A DNA stretch of 64,000 bases, taken from positions 124,001 through 188,000 of the forward strand of contig CAJQTY010000002.1 in the NCBI GenBank assembly GCA_907163075.1, written 5' to 3'. The stretch comes from an uncultured Rhodocyclaceae bacterium. Its GTDB lineage: Bacteria; Pseudomonadota; Gammaproteobacteria; Burkholderiales; Rhodocyclaceae. The translations under genes were made by a program, and so were the position numbers. Positions 42,877 to 53,025 of this stretch are shown piece by piece. Below the pieces are notes generated by a model. The model ran no database searches, was not told the origin of the DNA, and saw nothing but the letters and a program-made list of their open reading frames with translations. Position 1 is the first letter of the stretch. Every line of letters begins with the position of its first letter.

Positions 42877-45585
42877 ATGAAACGCATGCTTTTCAACGCG
42901 ACACAGGCCGAAGAACTTCGTGTCGCCATTGTCGATGGTCAGAAACTCGTTGATCTCGATATTGAGTCGGCCGCCAAGGAACAGAAAAAGAGCAACATCT
43001 ACAAAGCGGTCATCACCCGTATTGAACCCAGTCTCGAAGCGGCGTTCGTCGACTACGGCGCCGAACGGCATGGCTTTCTGCCCTTCAAGGAAATTTCGCG
43101 CAGCTATTTCCAACCAGGTGTCGAGGCCAATCGCGCGACCATCAAAGAAGCTCTGCGCGAAGGCCAGGAACTGATTGTTCAGGTCGACAAGGACGAGCGT
43201 GGAAACAAGGGCGCCGCGCTTACCACGTTTGTCAGTCTGGCCGGACGTTACCTGGTACTGATGCCCAACAATCCAAGGGGGGGCGGTGTCTCGCGCCGTG
43301 TCGAGGGCGATGAGCGCGCCGAACTACGCGATGTCATGGATCAATTGCAGGTACCGCAGGGCATGAGCCTGATCGCCCGCACTGCAGCCATTGGCCGCAA
43401 CGAGGAAGAACTGCAGTGGGACCTCAACTACCTGATGCAGTTGTGGAAAGCAATCGATGGTGCGGCCAACCAGCAAAAAGGAGCGTTCCTCATTTATCAG
43501 GAAGGCAGCCTCGTCATCCGCGCCATTCGCGACTATTTCCAGCCGGATATCGGTGAAATCCTGATCGACACCGACGAGGTTTTCGAGCAGGCCAGCCAAT
43601 TCATGGCGCATGTGATGCCCGGGACGGTCAACCGGATCAAGCGCTATCGGGACGATGTTCCGCTCTTTTCGCGTTTCCAGATCGAGCATCAGATCGAATC
43701 CGCGTATTCGCGCCAGGTTACGCTGCCGTCGGGCGGCGCGATCGTCATCGACCATACCGAAGCGCTGGTCTCAGTCGACGTCAATTCCGGACGCTCGACG
43801 CGTGGTGCAGACATTGAAGAAACGGCTTTCAAGACCAACCTGGAAGCCGCTGAGGAAGTCGCACGCCAGTTGCGCCTGCGCGACCTTGGTGGCCTAATCA
43901 TTATCGACTTTATCGACATGGAAAGTCAGCGCAACCAGCGCGAAGTCGAAAACCGCCTGCGTGATGGCCTCCGCCTTGATCGGGCTCGTGTGCAAACAGG
44001 TAAGATCAGCCGCTTTGGCCTAATGGAACTATCGCGTCAGCGCCTCCGCCCGGCGCTGGCCGAAACCAGCTATATCCCCTGCCCGCGCTGCTCCGGCACC
44101 GGCCACATTCGTAGCGCGGAATCGGCTGCTCTGCATATTCTGCGCATCCTCGAAGAAGTAGCGATGAAGGACAACACTGCCGCCGTGCATACGCAGGTCC
44201 CGGTTGACGTCGCCACATTCTTGCTCAATGAAAAACGTGCGGATATTCAGGCCATCGAATTGCGGCACAAGGTCAGCATCCTGCTGATCCCCAACGTTCA
44301 TCTTGAAACACCGCAGCACAGCATTGTTCGTCTTCGTCATGACGAGCTGAACCAAGATGATGTGCAACAACCGTCCTACAAGATGGTTGATGTCCCCTCA
44401 GAAGAATCAGCCAAGCAGGCGTCAGCCACCGGCGAAGCCAGGGCGCCGCGCCAAGAAGCGGCGATCAAGGGCATCACGTCGACACAACCCGCGCCTATTG
44501 TTCCCGAAAAACAAAAAGAGGTCGCTGAAAAATTGGAAATCGGCTTCATCGCCAAAATTCTTGCATGGTTCCGAGGCAATACTGAGTCCGCGCCCGAACC
44601 GACGCCGGAAAGAAAGCCGCGAAGCAACCTGCAACGTGACGGGCAACGCGACGGACAACGAGATGGGCGGCGTGGAGGGCGCAACAAGCAGCGCAGTGAC
44701 GAGGATCGCGAGGGACGTGAGCCACGTCCCAATCGTGAGCAAAAGGAAGTTCGCGAGCCGCGCCCGGTACAGGCTTCCGCGCGTGACGAAAATCAAAAGC
44801 CGCGCGAACCCAGAGAGGCGCGTGAGCCTCGTCGTCAACGCGAACCGCGCCCGGAGCGCAAGGAACAAACGGAGGCGGTAGCGGTTTCTGAAGAGAAAAG
44901 TAATGTTCCCGCCAATATTGAAAGCCCGGAGAAACTTGCCGAGGAAGGAAACAACGCGGGGTCACGTCGCCGCGGTCGCCGCGGTGGTCGCCGTGATCGC
45001 GGGGAACGTATCGAAAATCAGGCCGAAGGCTTGGCCAGCGAAGTTGCACTTTCGGGAACGGCCGTCGCCGAAACTGTCGCCGGAACGGTAACTTCACTGG
45101 CTTCGGAAGCCCGTAGCGAAACCGCCGCGCCGTCAATTGAGGAACGGGCCGAACCACGAACTATTATTGGCCAAGCAGTCGCCGCTGAATTGCCAGCGGC
45201 ATCATCCGAGCCCGCGCACGTCGAATCACCAGCGATTGCTATTGCGCTTGAAACCGAGATTGCCGTCCCTAATATGCCTGAAGTCGTTTCTGCGCCAATG
45301 GTTGTTGAAAAGCTGGAACCGGTTGAAGTTCTACAGGCAGCAATGCTGGAACCGGTTGCTGTTGAACAGCCTCCTGTTGTTGCCAAGCTTCCGTCAATTG
45401 CTCCCGAGAAGGCTTTGGAGACAAGCGGCCTGGTGATGGTTGAAACGAGCGCAGAGAAAATAAAATCGTGGCAACCCGAGGTGGCGGTTAGTGAAGCCAT
45501 GCCACGCGCTCGTCGCAAACCGCCAGTTGCCGTCGCAATGTCCAATGAACCGCTGGTCATGGTGGAAACGAGCAGGTCGGAATAG
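42877..45585 (+). CDS. rne: Ribonuclease E
   Basis: A 902-residue endoribonuclease that starts mRNA decay and processes rRNA and tRNA. Start at 42877 gives MKRMLFNATQAEELRVAIVD; the open frame upstream lacks similarity. The S1 domain covers about residues 35-125. Catalytic Asp residues lie in LVSVDVNSGRS (about 300) and IIIDFIDMES (about 344); the zinc-link is CPRCSGTGHIRS (about 404). The C-terminal half is disordered, first rich in Arg and Glu (RDGQRDGRRGG and similar), then rich in Val, Glu and Ala, the usual scaffold for degradosome partners. A strong terminator follows. Confidence 0.96.
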   Translation: MKRMLFNATQAEELRVAIVDGQKLVDLDIESAAKEQKKSNIYKAVITRIEPSLEAAFVDYGAERHGFLPFKEISRSYFQPGVEANRATIKEALREGQELIVQVDKDERGNKGAALTTFVSLAGRYLVLMPNNPRGGGVSRRVEGDERAELRDVMDQLQVPQGMSLIARTAAIGRNEEELQWDLNYLMQLWKAIDGAANQQKGAFLIYQEGSLVIRAIRDYFQPDIGEILIDTDEVFEQASQFMAHVMPGTVNRIKRYRDDVPLFSRFQIEHQIESAYSRQVTLPSGGAIVIDHTEALVSVDVNSGRSTRGADIEETAFKTNLEAAEEVARQLRLRDLGGLIIIDFIDMESQRNQREVENRLRDGLRLDRARVQTGKISRFGLMELSRQRLRPALAETSYIPCPRCSGTGHIRSAESAALHILRILEEVAMKDNTAAVHTQVPVDVATFLLNEKRADIQAIELRHKVSILLIPNVHLETPQHSIVRLRHDELNQDDVQQPSYKMVDVPSEESAKQASATGEARAPRQEAAIKGITSTQPAPIVPEKQKEVAEKLEIGFIAKILAWFRGNTESAPEPTPERKPRSNLQRDGQRDGQRDGRRGGRNKQRSDEDREGREPRPNREQKEVREPRPVQASARDENQKPREPREAREPRRQREPRPERKEQTEAVAVSEEKSNVPANIESPEKLAEEGNNAGSRRRGRRGGRRDRGERIENQAEGLASEVALSGTAVAETVAGTVTSLASEARSETAAPSIEERAEPRTIIGQAVAAELPAASSEPAHVESPAIAIALETEIAVPNMPEVVSAPMVVEKLEPVEVLQAAMLEPVAVEQPPVVAKLPSIAPEKALETSGLVMVETSAEKIKSWQPEVAVSEAMPRARRKPPVAVAMSNEPLVMVETSRSE

Positions 45586-45605
45586 GCCGTCGCGCCGAGA
45601 TGAAT

Positions 45606-45637
45606 AAGAAACGGGGCGCCAAGGCGCCCCGTTTCTT
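45606..45637. terminator. Bidirectional terminator between rne and the phosphatase gene
   Basis: AAGAAACGGGGCGCC and GGCGCCCCGTTTCTT form a perfect 15-bp stem with a 2-nt loop. It lies between convergent genes (rne ends 20 bp to the left, the phosphatase gene 8 bp to the right) and can serve both strands. Confidence 0.88.
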
Positions 45638-45644
45638 CATGTGC

Positions 45645-46178
45645 CTATTGAAAATCACTATTTTGCGTGGATTTCTTATCCATTTTTTTGTCCGATCCTG
45701 TTGTCAAAGACGAGTGCTCTTTGACCATCTCGAGCAGACCGTTGGTTGCATCTTCAACCATATCGAGAACCAGATCAAATCCCTGGCCCAGACCATAGTA
45801 GGGATCCGGCACTTCGTCATCTTCGAAGTTTTTTGAATAGTCCATGAACAACCCCAGACGATCCGTCCGCTCCGGAGGGCAAACAAGATGGAGCGCTTCG
45901 AGACTGCTTCTGTCCATCGCGAGGATCAGGTCAAAATAGTCAAGATCCTGTCGCGCTATCTTGCGGGCGCGTATGCTGGAGAGATCATAGCCACGTCGCG
46001 CAGCCGCCCTTTGCGTGCGCTGATCCGGGGCTTCTCCAATGTGATATCCATGAGTACCTGCCGAGGCCACATCCACTTTATCCTCGAGGCCTTTCTCACG
46101 CAGCAACTTGCGAAAGACGCCCTCGGCAGTTGGAGAACGACAGATATTGCCCATGCAGACAAACAACACTCGAATCAT
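45645..46178 (-). CDS. Low molecular weight protein-tyrosine-phosphatase family protein
   Basis: A 177-residue phosphatase. The catalytic P-loop VCMGNICRSPTAEG (about residues 7-20) holds the Cys nucleophile and Arg, and the general acid Asp is in DEVPDPYYG (about 122). The C-terminus carries an extra polar tail (TTGSDKKMDKKSTQNSDFQ, about 20 residues) beyond the usual end of the fold. The substrate is unknown; related proteins act on tyrosine kinases or on arsenate. Confidence 0.92.
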   Translation of the reverse strand: MIRVLFVCMGNICRSPTAEGVFRKLLREKGLEDKVDVASAGTHGYHIGEAPDQRTQRAAARRGYDLSSIRARKIARQDLDYFDLILAMDRSSLEALHLVCPPERTDRLGLFMDYSKNFEDDEVPDPYYGLGQGFDLVLDMVEDATNGLLEMVKEHSSLTTGSDKKMDKKSTQNSDFQ

Positions 46179-46343
46179 TCAGCCACCATTAACTAAGATT
46201 ATTCGAACGCTAGCATTTTGACAGTCATGCCCAACCCCGAGGAATATATCGCGAATCATCTTATCACTGGCTAAATATAGCCTGTTTGTCCTGAACAGAT
46301 GCGAAAAACTCCAAAAATCGTGACAATTTTCTTCTCGATTCGT

Positions 46344-48413
46344 TCATGTTCCCGTATCGTGCATTGCCGTACCAAATAATTGCGCCTTGATGCGAAATAG
46401 CTTGTCTCGCGTTGCGGCGGCTTCTTCAAACTCCAGATTTCTGGCGTGGTCTGTCATTTCCTTTTCTAGTCGCTTGAATTCACGCGTCAAGTCCTTTTCG
46501 CTCATCACTTCATAGCTGGCATTCTGCTGCGCCGCCTTGAGTTCGCGCTGAACATTCGCGGAATCATAAACGCCGTCAATGATATCCTTGATTCGCTTCG
46601 TCACCCCGATCGGGGTAATGGCATGCAATTCGTTATGGCGGATCTGTTTCTCCCGTCGACGTTCGGTTTCATTGATGGCGCGTTTCATTGAATCGGTTAC
46701 GCGATCAGCATACAGGATGGCAGTGCCGTTGAGGTGGCGCGCCGCGCGACCGATGGTTTGAATGAGCGAGCGCTCAGACCGCAAGAAACCTTCCTTGTCG
46801 GCATCAAGAATGGCCACCAGCGAGACTTCGGGGATGTCGAGCCCTTCACGCAGAAGATTGATACCAACCAACACGTCGAATTGGCCCAGGCGCAGATCGC
46901 GTATGATTTCAACGCGTTCGACAGTATCGATATCCGAGTGCAAATAGCGTACGGCAACGCCGTTTTCCCCCAGGTAGTCGGTCAATTCCTCGGACATTCG
47001 CTTGGTCAGTGTTGTCACCAGAACCCGCTCCTCACGTGCTATCCGCAACCTGATTTCGGACAGCAGATCGTCAACCTGGGTTGTCGCCGGGCGGACAACG
47101 ATGACCGGATCAACCAGGCCAGTCGGGCGAACGACCTGCTCGACCACCTGCCCCTGGTGCGTACTTTCGTATTCCGACGGTGTTGCCGAAACAAAAATCG
47201 TCTGGCGTAGCAGTGCCTCGTATTCCTCAAATTTGAGCGGACGGTTGTCCAGCGCCGATGGCAGCCGGAATCCGTAATTGACGAGATTCTCCTTGCGCGA
47301 ACGATCGCCTTTGTACATGGCACCAACCTGCGGAATCGCAACGTGTGATTCATCGATGAACATCAAGGCATCGGCTGGCAGGTAGTCAATCAGGGTCGGC
47401 GGTGGATCTCCGACCTGACGCCCGGACAAATGGCGCGAATAGTTTTCGATGCCTTTGCAGAAGCCCAGTTGATCGAGCATCTCGAGGTCGAAGCGGGTAC
47501 GCTGTTCGATGCGTTGCGCTTCGATCAACCGGCTTTCCTTGTTGAAAAACTCGATACGCTCACGCAACTCGTTCTTGATTGCTTCAATCGCCCTGACTAC
47601 GGTTTCGCGCGGCGTAACGTAATGCGACGAGGGAAAGACGGTAAAGCGGGCAAGCCTGCCCTGCAGATGCCCGGTCAGCGGGTCGAACAACTGCAGGCCT
47701 TCGATTTCATCGTCGAAGAGGGTAATCCGGACGGCGTGATCGGCGTGTTCGGCCGGAAAAACATCGATGATGTCACCGCGCACGCGGAAAGTTCCGCGAT
47801 GGAAATCGATCTCGTTGCGCTCGTACTGCATTTCCGCGAGTCGTTTTATCACCTCGCGCTGACCTGTGCGATCACCGACACGCATGGTCAAAATCATTTT
47901 ATGGTACTCATCGCGGTCTCCGATACCGTAGATACAGGAGACCGTCGCAACAATCACGCAGTCGCGACGTTCCAGCAGACTTTTGGTCGCCGAAAGACGC
48001 ATCTGCTCGATATGCTCGTTGATCGAGGAATCCTTCTCGATGAACAGATCGCGCGCCGGAACGTAAGCTTCAGGCTGATAGTAATCGTAGTACGAGACAA
48101 AATACTCGACCGCGTTATCAGGAAAGAACTCGCGGAATTCGGAATATAGCTGGGCCGCCAGCGTCTTGTTGGGTGCCAGCACCAGCGCCGGACGTCCCGT
48201 ACGGGCAATCACGTTGGCCATGGTGTAGGTTTTTCCCGATCCCGTTACGCCAAGCAGCGTCTGGAAGGAAAGTCCGTCTTCAAGCCCTTCGATCAGCCGG
48301 GCAATGGCCTCTGGCTGATCACCGGCGGGCAAGAATGGCCGGTAAAGATGGAAAGGACTGCCTTCAAAGGAGATGAACGAAGGTTTTTTCGGAGGATGCA
48401 GAGGGATCGTCAT
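46344..48413 (-). CDS. uvrB: Excinuclease ABC subunit B
   Basis: A 689-residue helicase-like damage-verifying subunit. Walker A is [19 protein letters not shown] (about residues 54-72); the beta-hairpin region [20 protein letters not shown] (about 108-127) clamps damaged DNA; the C-terminal UVR motif that binds UvrC is [20 protein letters not shown]-like ([20 protein letters not shown], about 645). The product works with uvrC at 15935-17752. It is divergent from the aminotransferase gene. Confidence 0.97.
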   Translation of the reverse strand: MTIPLHPPKKPSFISFEGSPFHLYRPFLPAGDQPEAIARLIEGLEDGLSFQTLLGVTGSGKTYTMANVIARTGRPALVLAPNKTLAAQLYSEFREFFPDNAVEYFVSYYDYYQPEAYVPARDLFIEKDSSINEHIEQMRLSATKSLLERRDCVIVATVSCIYGIGDRDEYHKMILTMRVGDRTGQREVIKRLAEMQYERNEIDFHRGTFRVRGDIIDVFPAEHADHAVRITLFDDEIEGLQLFDPLTGHLQGRLARFTVFPSSHYVTPRETVVRAIEAIKNELRERIEFFNKESRLIEAQRIEQRTRFDLEMLDQLGFCKGIENYSRHLSGRQVGDPPPTLIDYLPADALMFIDESHVAIPQVGAMYKGDRSRKENLVNYGFRLPSALDNRPLKFEEYEALLRQTIFVSATPSEYESTHQGQVVEQVVRPTGLVDPVIVVRPATTQVDDLLSEIRLRIAREERVLVTTLTKRMSEELTDYLGENGVAVRYLHSDIDTVERVEIIRDLRLGQFDVLVGINLLREGLDIPEVSLVAILDADKEGFLRSERSLIQTIGRAARHLNGTAILYADRVTDSMKRAINETERRREKQIRHNELHAITPIGVTKRIKDIIDGVYDSANVQRELKAAQQNASYEVMSEKDLTREFKRLEKEMTDHARNLEFEEAAATRDKLFRIKAQLFGTAMHDTGT

Positions 48414-48584
48414 GATAGAATTCTACGTGGATTCTGTACTGCCTACCGCGGATCGTCACGACAAATTGTGCACTGCGGCACCACTGCAGAACGATTCTAC
48501 CGACTTATTAACATGTGGCGCGACGTGCAACGCCTCACCGCCAACCGACTCGCGCCACACTGACCAGAATAGAGTGAACTGCTC

Positions 48585-49787
48585 ATGACCTCCTCAATTT
48601 TTGCGGCTGTAGAGATGGCCCCGCGTGATCCAATCTTGGGCCTGAACGAGCTTTTTAACGCGGACACCCGCTCGACCAAGGTCAACCTCGGTGTCGGTGT
48701 CTATTTCGACGACAACGGCAAGATTCCGCTGCTCAGCGCGGTTAAGGTGGCAGAAAAGGCCCGGCTGGAAAGTATGCCAACGCGCGGTTACCAGCCGATC
48801 GAGGGACTTGGTGCCTACAACCAGGCCGTGCAGACGCTGCTCTTCGGCAAGGAGTCCGCACTGCTTTCCGAGGGACGGGTAGTTACGGCCGAAGCACTGG
48901 GTGGCACCGGCGCACTCAAGGTCGGTGCCGACTACCTGAAGCGCCTGGTGCCGCAGGCCACGGTCTATATCAGCGACCCGAGTTGGGAGAACCACCGCGG
49001 TATCTTCGAGTCCGCCGGTTTCCCGGTTGAATCCTATACCTACTATGATGCAGTTACACGCGGGGTAAACTTCGATGGCATGAAGGCCAAGCTGAACGTT
49101 CTGCCGGCCGGTTCGATCATTGTGCTGCACGCCTGTTGCCATAACCCGACCGGTGCCGATCTGACTGAAGCGCAGTGGCGCGAGACCATTGAAATTGTCC
49201 GCGAACGCAAGTTGGTTGCTTTTATCGACATGGCCTACCAGGGCTTCGCCGATGGCCTCGCGGATGACGCTCTGGCGCTCAATCTGTTTTCCGCCTCAGG
49301 ACTGCAGTTCTTCGTCGCGAGTTCATTCTCAAAGTCTTTCTCGCTCTACGGCGAGCGGGTTGGCGCGCTGTCGGTCGTTACTGCTTCGAAAGACGAATCG
49401 GCGCGCGTAATGTCGCAAATCAAACGTATCATCCGTACCAATTACTCCAACCCACCGATACACGGCGGTGCGGTGGTTGCGGCGGTACTCGCGAGTCCGG
49501 AATTGCGCCAGATGTGGGAAGAGGAACTGGCCGGGATGCGGGACCGTATCCGTGCCATACGCAGCAGCCTGGTCGAAAAACTGAAGGCCAGGGGGACAGC
49601 CCAGGACTATTCTTTCATCATCAAGCAGCGTGGGATGTTCTCGTATACTGGCCTGACAGCCGAGCAGGTGGCACGCATGCAAAGCGAGTTCGGAGTTTAT
49701 GCAGTCAATACAGGCCGTGTCTGTCTGGCTGCACTGAACACCAAAAATATCGACTACGTGGCGGACACGATCGCCGCAGTCTCGTGA
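48585..49787 (+). CDS. Aromatic amino acid / aspartate aminotransferase
   Basis: A 400-residue class I PLP enzyme of the AspC/TyrB subgroup. VNLGVGVYFDDNGKIPLLSA (about residues 33-52), CCHNPTGADLT (about 185) and the PLP-binding Lys in VASSFSKSFSLYGERVGAL (about 247) identify it. TyrB-like and AspC-like members cannot be told apart reliably by eye. It has a 171-bp divergent region shared with uvrB. Confidence 0.93.
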   Translation: MTSSIFAAVEMAPRDPILGLNELFNADTRSTKVNLGVGVYFDDNGKIPLLSAVKVAEKARLESMPTRGYQPIEGLGAYNQAVQTLLFGKESALLSEGRVVTAEALGGTGALKVGADYLKRLVPQATVYISDPSWENHRGIFESAGFPVESYTYYDAVTRGVNFDGMKAKLNVLPAGSIIVLHACCHNPTGADLTEAQWRETIEIVRERKLVAFIDMAYQGFADGLADDALALNLFSASGLQFFVASSFSKSFSLYGERVGALSVVTASKDESARVMSQIKRIIRTNYSNPPIHGGAVVAAVLASPELRQMWEEELAGMRDRIRAIRSSLVEKLKARGTAQDYSFIIKQRGMFSYTGLTAEQVARMQSEFGVYAVNTGRVCLAALNTKNIDYVADTIAAVS

Positions 49788-50112
49788 GTCGTTGCGTCGT
49801 CGAATTGTAGGGCTATGTCACTGTTAAATGGTGATCTATACTTTTTTCTATTTAAATCAGTGAGATAAGCGCGGCGATGGGCGCTGATGAATTTCAGGGC
49901 TTGGCAGAAAAAGTTGAGCACCTGAGAAACTGACGCCGCATCAGAGAGGTATGCTGGCGGAACGTCTGTCAAAGATTGGGCATGTATAGGCTGTGCGTTG
50001 GCGGTGTCGGTGTATCCCAGGTGCGGTCATGACGAGATTGCGCGCTGGGGTTCGGCGCCGGGATTGCAGCGCTACCTGGCTTTATATGGTATTACTGCGG
50101 TGGTCCCGGTCG
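49788..50112. other. Gene-free stretch before the IS3 element
   Basis: No protein with plausible composition and no RNA gene is seen in these 325 bp. There is an AT-rich patch at about 49825-49862 and no recognisable remnant of a gene. It may be the intact part of an intergenic region into which the IS inserted. Confidence 0.5.
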
Positions 50113-50357
50113 TTTGGACAGCCACCGGGCAGGAATAAGCTAAGGCCGGTGCCGGGGTTTTGGTTTTGACTTTCCCGGATTTTATAGCGATTGGATCGAG
50201 CGCTGTGGAGCTTGTGGGCCGCCGCCGACCTGTGGGCAAGCGGTGGGCAACGCGCAGCGTTGTCCACGGTTTGTCCATAGGGGACCGCGCTGGCGCGGTC
50301 AGGCGGGAACCGGCGTAGCCGGCTGTCCATAAATCCACAGTGCATTGCTTTTGCATT

Positions 50358-51191
50358 TCAGGCTGCCTGCGGCTGGGCGTTGTCCCGCGCCCCGAAGTAG
50401 GTCTCGTCCGGCGTCTGCCAGTTCAGCGACTGATGCGGTCGGCGGCGGTTGTACCAGTCGAAACATTCAGCCAGGCTCTGCTTCTGCTCGATGCCGTTTT
50501 CGCAGGGACGCAGATAGACCCATTCGTGTTTCACCGTCCACCACAATCGCTCGACGAAGATGTTGTCATGACAACACCCGCGTCCGTCCATGCTGATCTG
50601 GATGCCGTGCGCCTTGAGCACATCGGTGAATTCCGCGCTGGTGAATTGGCTGCCCTGGTCGGTGTTGAAGATTTCCGGTGTGCCATAGCGGGACAGTGCC
50701 TCGGTCAGTGCCGCCGTGCAGAAGTCGGTGGTCAGTGTGTTCGACAGGCGCCACGCCAGCACCTTGCGCGTCGCCCAGTCCAGGATGGCGCACAGGTACA
50801 GGAACCCGTGGCGCATCCGGATGTAGGTGATGTCGGTGGCCCAGACGTGATTGGGCCGCTCGATGGTCAGGCCGCGCAGGAGATACGGATACACCTTGTG
50901 CTCAGGATGCGGCTTGCTGGTGTCTGGCTTCGGCCCAACAGCCCACAGGCCCAGCTTCTTCATCAGGCGACGGATGCGGCGGCGACCAACCAGAACGCCC
51001 TCGCGCTTGAGCATTTGCTGCAGGCGCCGGCTGCCATACATCGGATTCTCCGTGAAGAGCTCATCCAGACGCTTGAGCAGATCGAGCTCTTCCTGCGATT
51101 CCGGACGGGGCCGGTAATAGACGCTGCTGCGTGATATCCCGAGCAACTTGGCTTGCCGGGCGACGGACAGCTCACTTCCCGGGGCAATCAT
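50358..51191 (-). CDS. IS3-family transposase OrfB
   Basis: A 277-residue DDE integrase-type transposase. An HTH_21-like region (LLKRLDELFTENPMYGSRRL, about residues 38-57) precedes the rve core: Asp in VWATDITYIRMRHG (about 120), Asp in FNTDQGSQFTSAEF (about 182) and Glu in DNIFVERLWWTVKHEW (about 215). Its start overlaps the orfA stop by ATGA, so orfB could be made by coupled initiation rather than only by frameshifting. It appears intact. Confidence 0.94.
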   Translation of the reverse strand: MIAPGSELSVARQAKLLGISRSSVYYRPRPESQEELDLLKRLDELFTENPMYGSRRLQQMLKREGVLVGRRRIRRLMKKLGLWAVGPKPDTSKPHPEHKVYPYLLRGLTIERPNHVWATDITYIRMRHGFLYLCAILDWATRKVLAWRLSNTLTTDFCTAALTEALSRYGTPEIFNTDQGSQFTSAEFTDVLKAHGIQISMDGRGCCHDNIFVERLWWTVKHEWVYLRPCENGIEQKQSLAECFDWYNRRRPHQSLNWQTPDETYFGARDNAQPQAA

Positions 51192-51493
51192 TGTCCGCCT
51201 TTCAACAGGCGGGCAATGGCGGGCTGTCCGGCCAAGAAATCCCGTTCAACCTGCAACTGCCCAATCTTGCGATGCAGGTTGTCAATCACGGCCTGCGGGT
51301 CGGCAGCCTTCTTGTTGCCGCGTTCGAATACCTCCTTGGCGTTCTTCACCAACTCCTGCTTCCAGGTGCTGATCATCGTCGGATGGACGCCGTACGCCGA
51401 CGCCAGTTCCGCCAGCGTCTTGTCTCCCGCCACGGCCGCCATCGCTACTTGCGCCTTGAATTCGGCACTGTGCTGCTTGCGCTTCGTTCCCAT
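51188..51493 (-). CDS. IS3-family transposase OrfA
   Basis: A 101-residue HTH protein (KRKQHSAEFKAQVAMAAVAG, then LAELASAYGVHPTMISTWKQ, about residues 28-47) with a C-terminal leucine-zipper-like helix (AVIDNLHRKIGQLQVERDFL). It provides DNA binding at the IS ends. It is intact. Confidence 0.94.
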   Translation of the reverse strand: MGTKRKQHSAEFKAQVAMAAVAGDKTLAELASAYGVHPTMISTWKQELVKNAKEVFERGNKKAADPQAVIDNLHRKIGQLQVERDFLAGQPAIARLLKGGQ

Positions 51494-51732
51494 CCTTCAC
51501 GTTCCTTTCAACCGGTCAGCCTTAGCTTAGCCGACTGTCCAAAAAAACGTGACCGCCGCAGCCACCGCCGGAAACGGCACGGCGGCTAGGCGATGCACTT
51601 TCGATGCTGGCTGACGTCTTGCGCGGCAAGAGATGAACAGCAACACACGGCGCGCCACGTCACGGAACGCGTCGCTGGCGGTCGCCACCGAATTTCTACA
51701 CTACACCTGAGCCAAGCCGTCCGGAAGATCAA

Positions 51733-52053
51733 CTACTCAATCTCGAGTTCACCCGCGCCCTTCTTCATTACTTTGCCTTCCGCCGCCCTTTGCTTGCGCA
51801 CTTCCTTCGGGTCGGCGATCAGGGGCCGGTAAATTTCGACCCGATCGCGGTCGCGCAAGCTTGCATCCGGTTTGGTCAGCTTGGCGAAGACGCCGAGTTT
51901 GTTTTTCGCCAGGTCGATCTCGGGATATTTTTGCAGAATGCCCGAGGCTTCGATCGCCTGGCGAACCGTCGCGCCCGCAGGCAACTTGACGCTAAAAACT
52001 TCCTGCTTCTGGGGCAGCGGGTAAACTACTTCGATGCTAATCAACTCAGGCAT
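51733..52053 (-). CDS. rnfH: RnfH family ubiquitin-like protein
   Basis: A 106-residue beta-grasp protein. Start at 52053 gives MPELISIEVVYPLPQKQEVF; VGVFGK-like segment (NKLGVFAKLTKPDASLRDRD, about residues 49-68) and VEIYRPLIADPKEVRKQRA (about 70) are typical. The start overlaps the ratA stop by 8 bp, and the ratA-rnfH pair is widely conserved. Its cellular role is not established. The IS3 element lies about 190 bp downstream. Confidence 0.92.
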   Translation of the reverse strand: MPELISIEVVYPLPQKQEVFSVKLPAGATVRQAIEASGILQKYPEIDLAKNKLGVFAKLTKPDASLRDRDRVEIYRPLIADPKEVRKQRAAEGKVMKKGAGELEIE

Positions 52054-52489
52054 TTGAAACTCCATAGACCTCGTCGGCGCGTCGCACGAACGCATCAACG
52101 AAGGTGTTGGTAATCTTGCCAAAAACCGGGCCGATGACTTTTTCGAACATCTTGCTGGAAAATTCATAGGACAACTGAAACTCGATCTTGCAGGCATTTT
52201 CGGCCAGTGGCTTGAAACGCCACAAACCCTCGAGCCGGCGAAACGGGCCATCGACCAGTTTTATGCTCATCCGCAGCGGGATGTCCTTGTCGTTTTCCGT
52301 CGTGAAGTGAGACTTGACGCTCAGATAGTTGATATGCAGCGTTGCCACCGTCTTTTTCTCATCGCGGAACTCGACCCGAGTCGTGCTGCACCAAGGCAAG
52401 AACTGCGGGTAATCCTCGACACCATCGACGAGATTGAACATCTGTTGTGCCGAACGTTCGATCAGTACCGATTTCTCAACCATGACCAT
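52046..52489 (-). CDS. ratA: RatA/SRPBCC-type ribosome-associated protein
   Basis: A 147-residue START-like protein. VEKSVLIERSAQQMFNLVDG (about residues 4-23), DYPQFLPWCSTTRV (about 26) and LEGLWRFKPL (about 86) are typical of the RatA/YfjG coenzyme Q-binding family. In E. coli it was reported to block 70S formation, while homologues of Coq10 handle ubiquinone; which applies here cannot be told. It is divergent from smpB, a conserved arrangement. Confidence 0.92.
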   Translation of the reverse strand: MVMVEKSVLIERSAQQMFNLVDGVEDYPQFLPWCSTTRVEFRDEKKTVATLHINYLSVKSHFTTENDKDIPLRMSIKLVDGPFRRLEGLWRFKPLAENACKIEFQLSYEFSSKMFEKVIGPVFGKITNTFVDAFVRRADEVYGVSNA

Positions 52490-52565
52490 CTTTAGCCGCG
52501 CCCCGTGAATCCTGTAGAATCGCCGATTCTAGCATCCTCGCGCAACAACCTCTGAGAACCGCACC

Positions 52566-53012
52566 ATGAGCATCATCGCCAACAAGAAAGCCTTCCACGA
52601 CTACTTCATCGAAGAAAAATTCGAGGCCGGCATTTCACTCCAAGGCTGGGAGGTCAAAGCTATTCGCGGCGGTCGGGCCAACATCAAGGAATCGTACGTG
52701 GTTATTCGCGGCGGCGAGGTTTTCATTTTTGGCATGCATATCACGCCGATGGCCGAAGCATCGACACACGTCAGCCCCGACCCTATCCGTACGCGCAAAT
52801 TGCTGCTGCATGCCAAGCAGATCAGCAAGCTGATCGGCCAGGTCGAGCGCGCAGGATACACGCTGATGCCGCTGGACCTGCACTTTCAGCGCGGCCGGAT
52901 CAAGCTTGAAATCGGCCTGGCGAAAGGCAAGAAGCAGCACGATAAGCGCGAAAGCGAAAAAGAACGCGACTGGGAGCGGGAAAAGGCGCGAATGATGCGC
53001 GTCAAAGTCTGA
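52566..53012 (+). CDS. smpB: SsrA-binding protein SmpB
   Basis: A 148-residue tmRNA partner that brings trans-translation to stalled ribosomes. The OB-fold core is visible ([40 protein letters not shown], about residues 8-42), followed by the basic C-terminal tail ([20 protein letters not shown]) that enters the decoding site. No tmRNA gene is visible in the window. Confidence 0.97.
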   Translation: MSIIANKKAFHDYFIEEKFEAGISLQGWEVKAIRGGRANIKESYVVIRGGEVFIFGMHITPMAEASTHVSPDPIRTRKLLLHAKQISKLIGQVERAGYTLMPLDLHFQRGRIKLEIGLAKGKKQHDKRESEKERDWEREKARMMRVKV

Positions 53013-53025
53013 GCGGCTCTGAGCG

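Larger units (their letters stand above)
50113..51543 (-). mobile_element. IS3-family insertion sequence
   Basis: The ends are TTTGGACAG (50113-50121) and its inverse CTGTCCAAA (51535-51543), with further matching bases inside (AAGCTAAGGC). The 1431-bp element carries orfA and orfB on the minus strand. About 245 bp between the left end and orfB are noncoding and contain three hairpins (50243-50267, 50284-50299, 50310-50322). No clear target duplication is seen. Confidence 0.85.

Noticed and set aside
48414-48584. Possible LexA box between uvrB and the aminotransferase gene
   Set aside because: I looked for CTGT-N8-ACAG and found no convincing match, so SOS control of uvrB is not claimed.
49788-50112. 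Remnant gene before the IS3 element
   Set aside because: No frame with protein-like composition or similarity that I can recognise.
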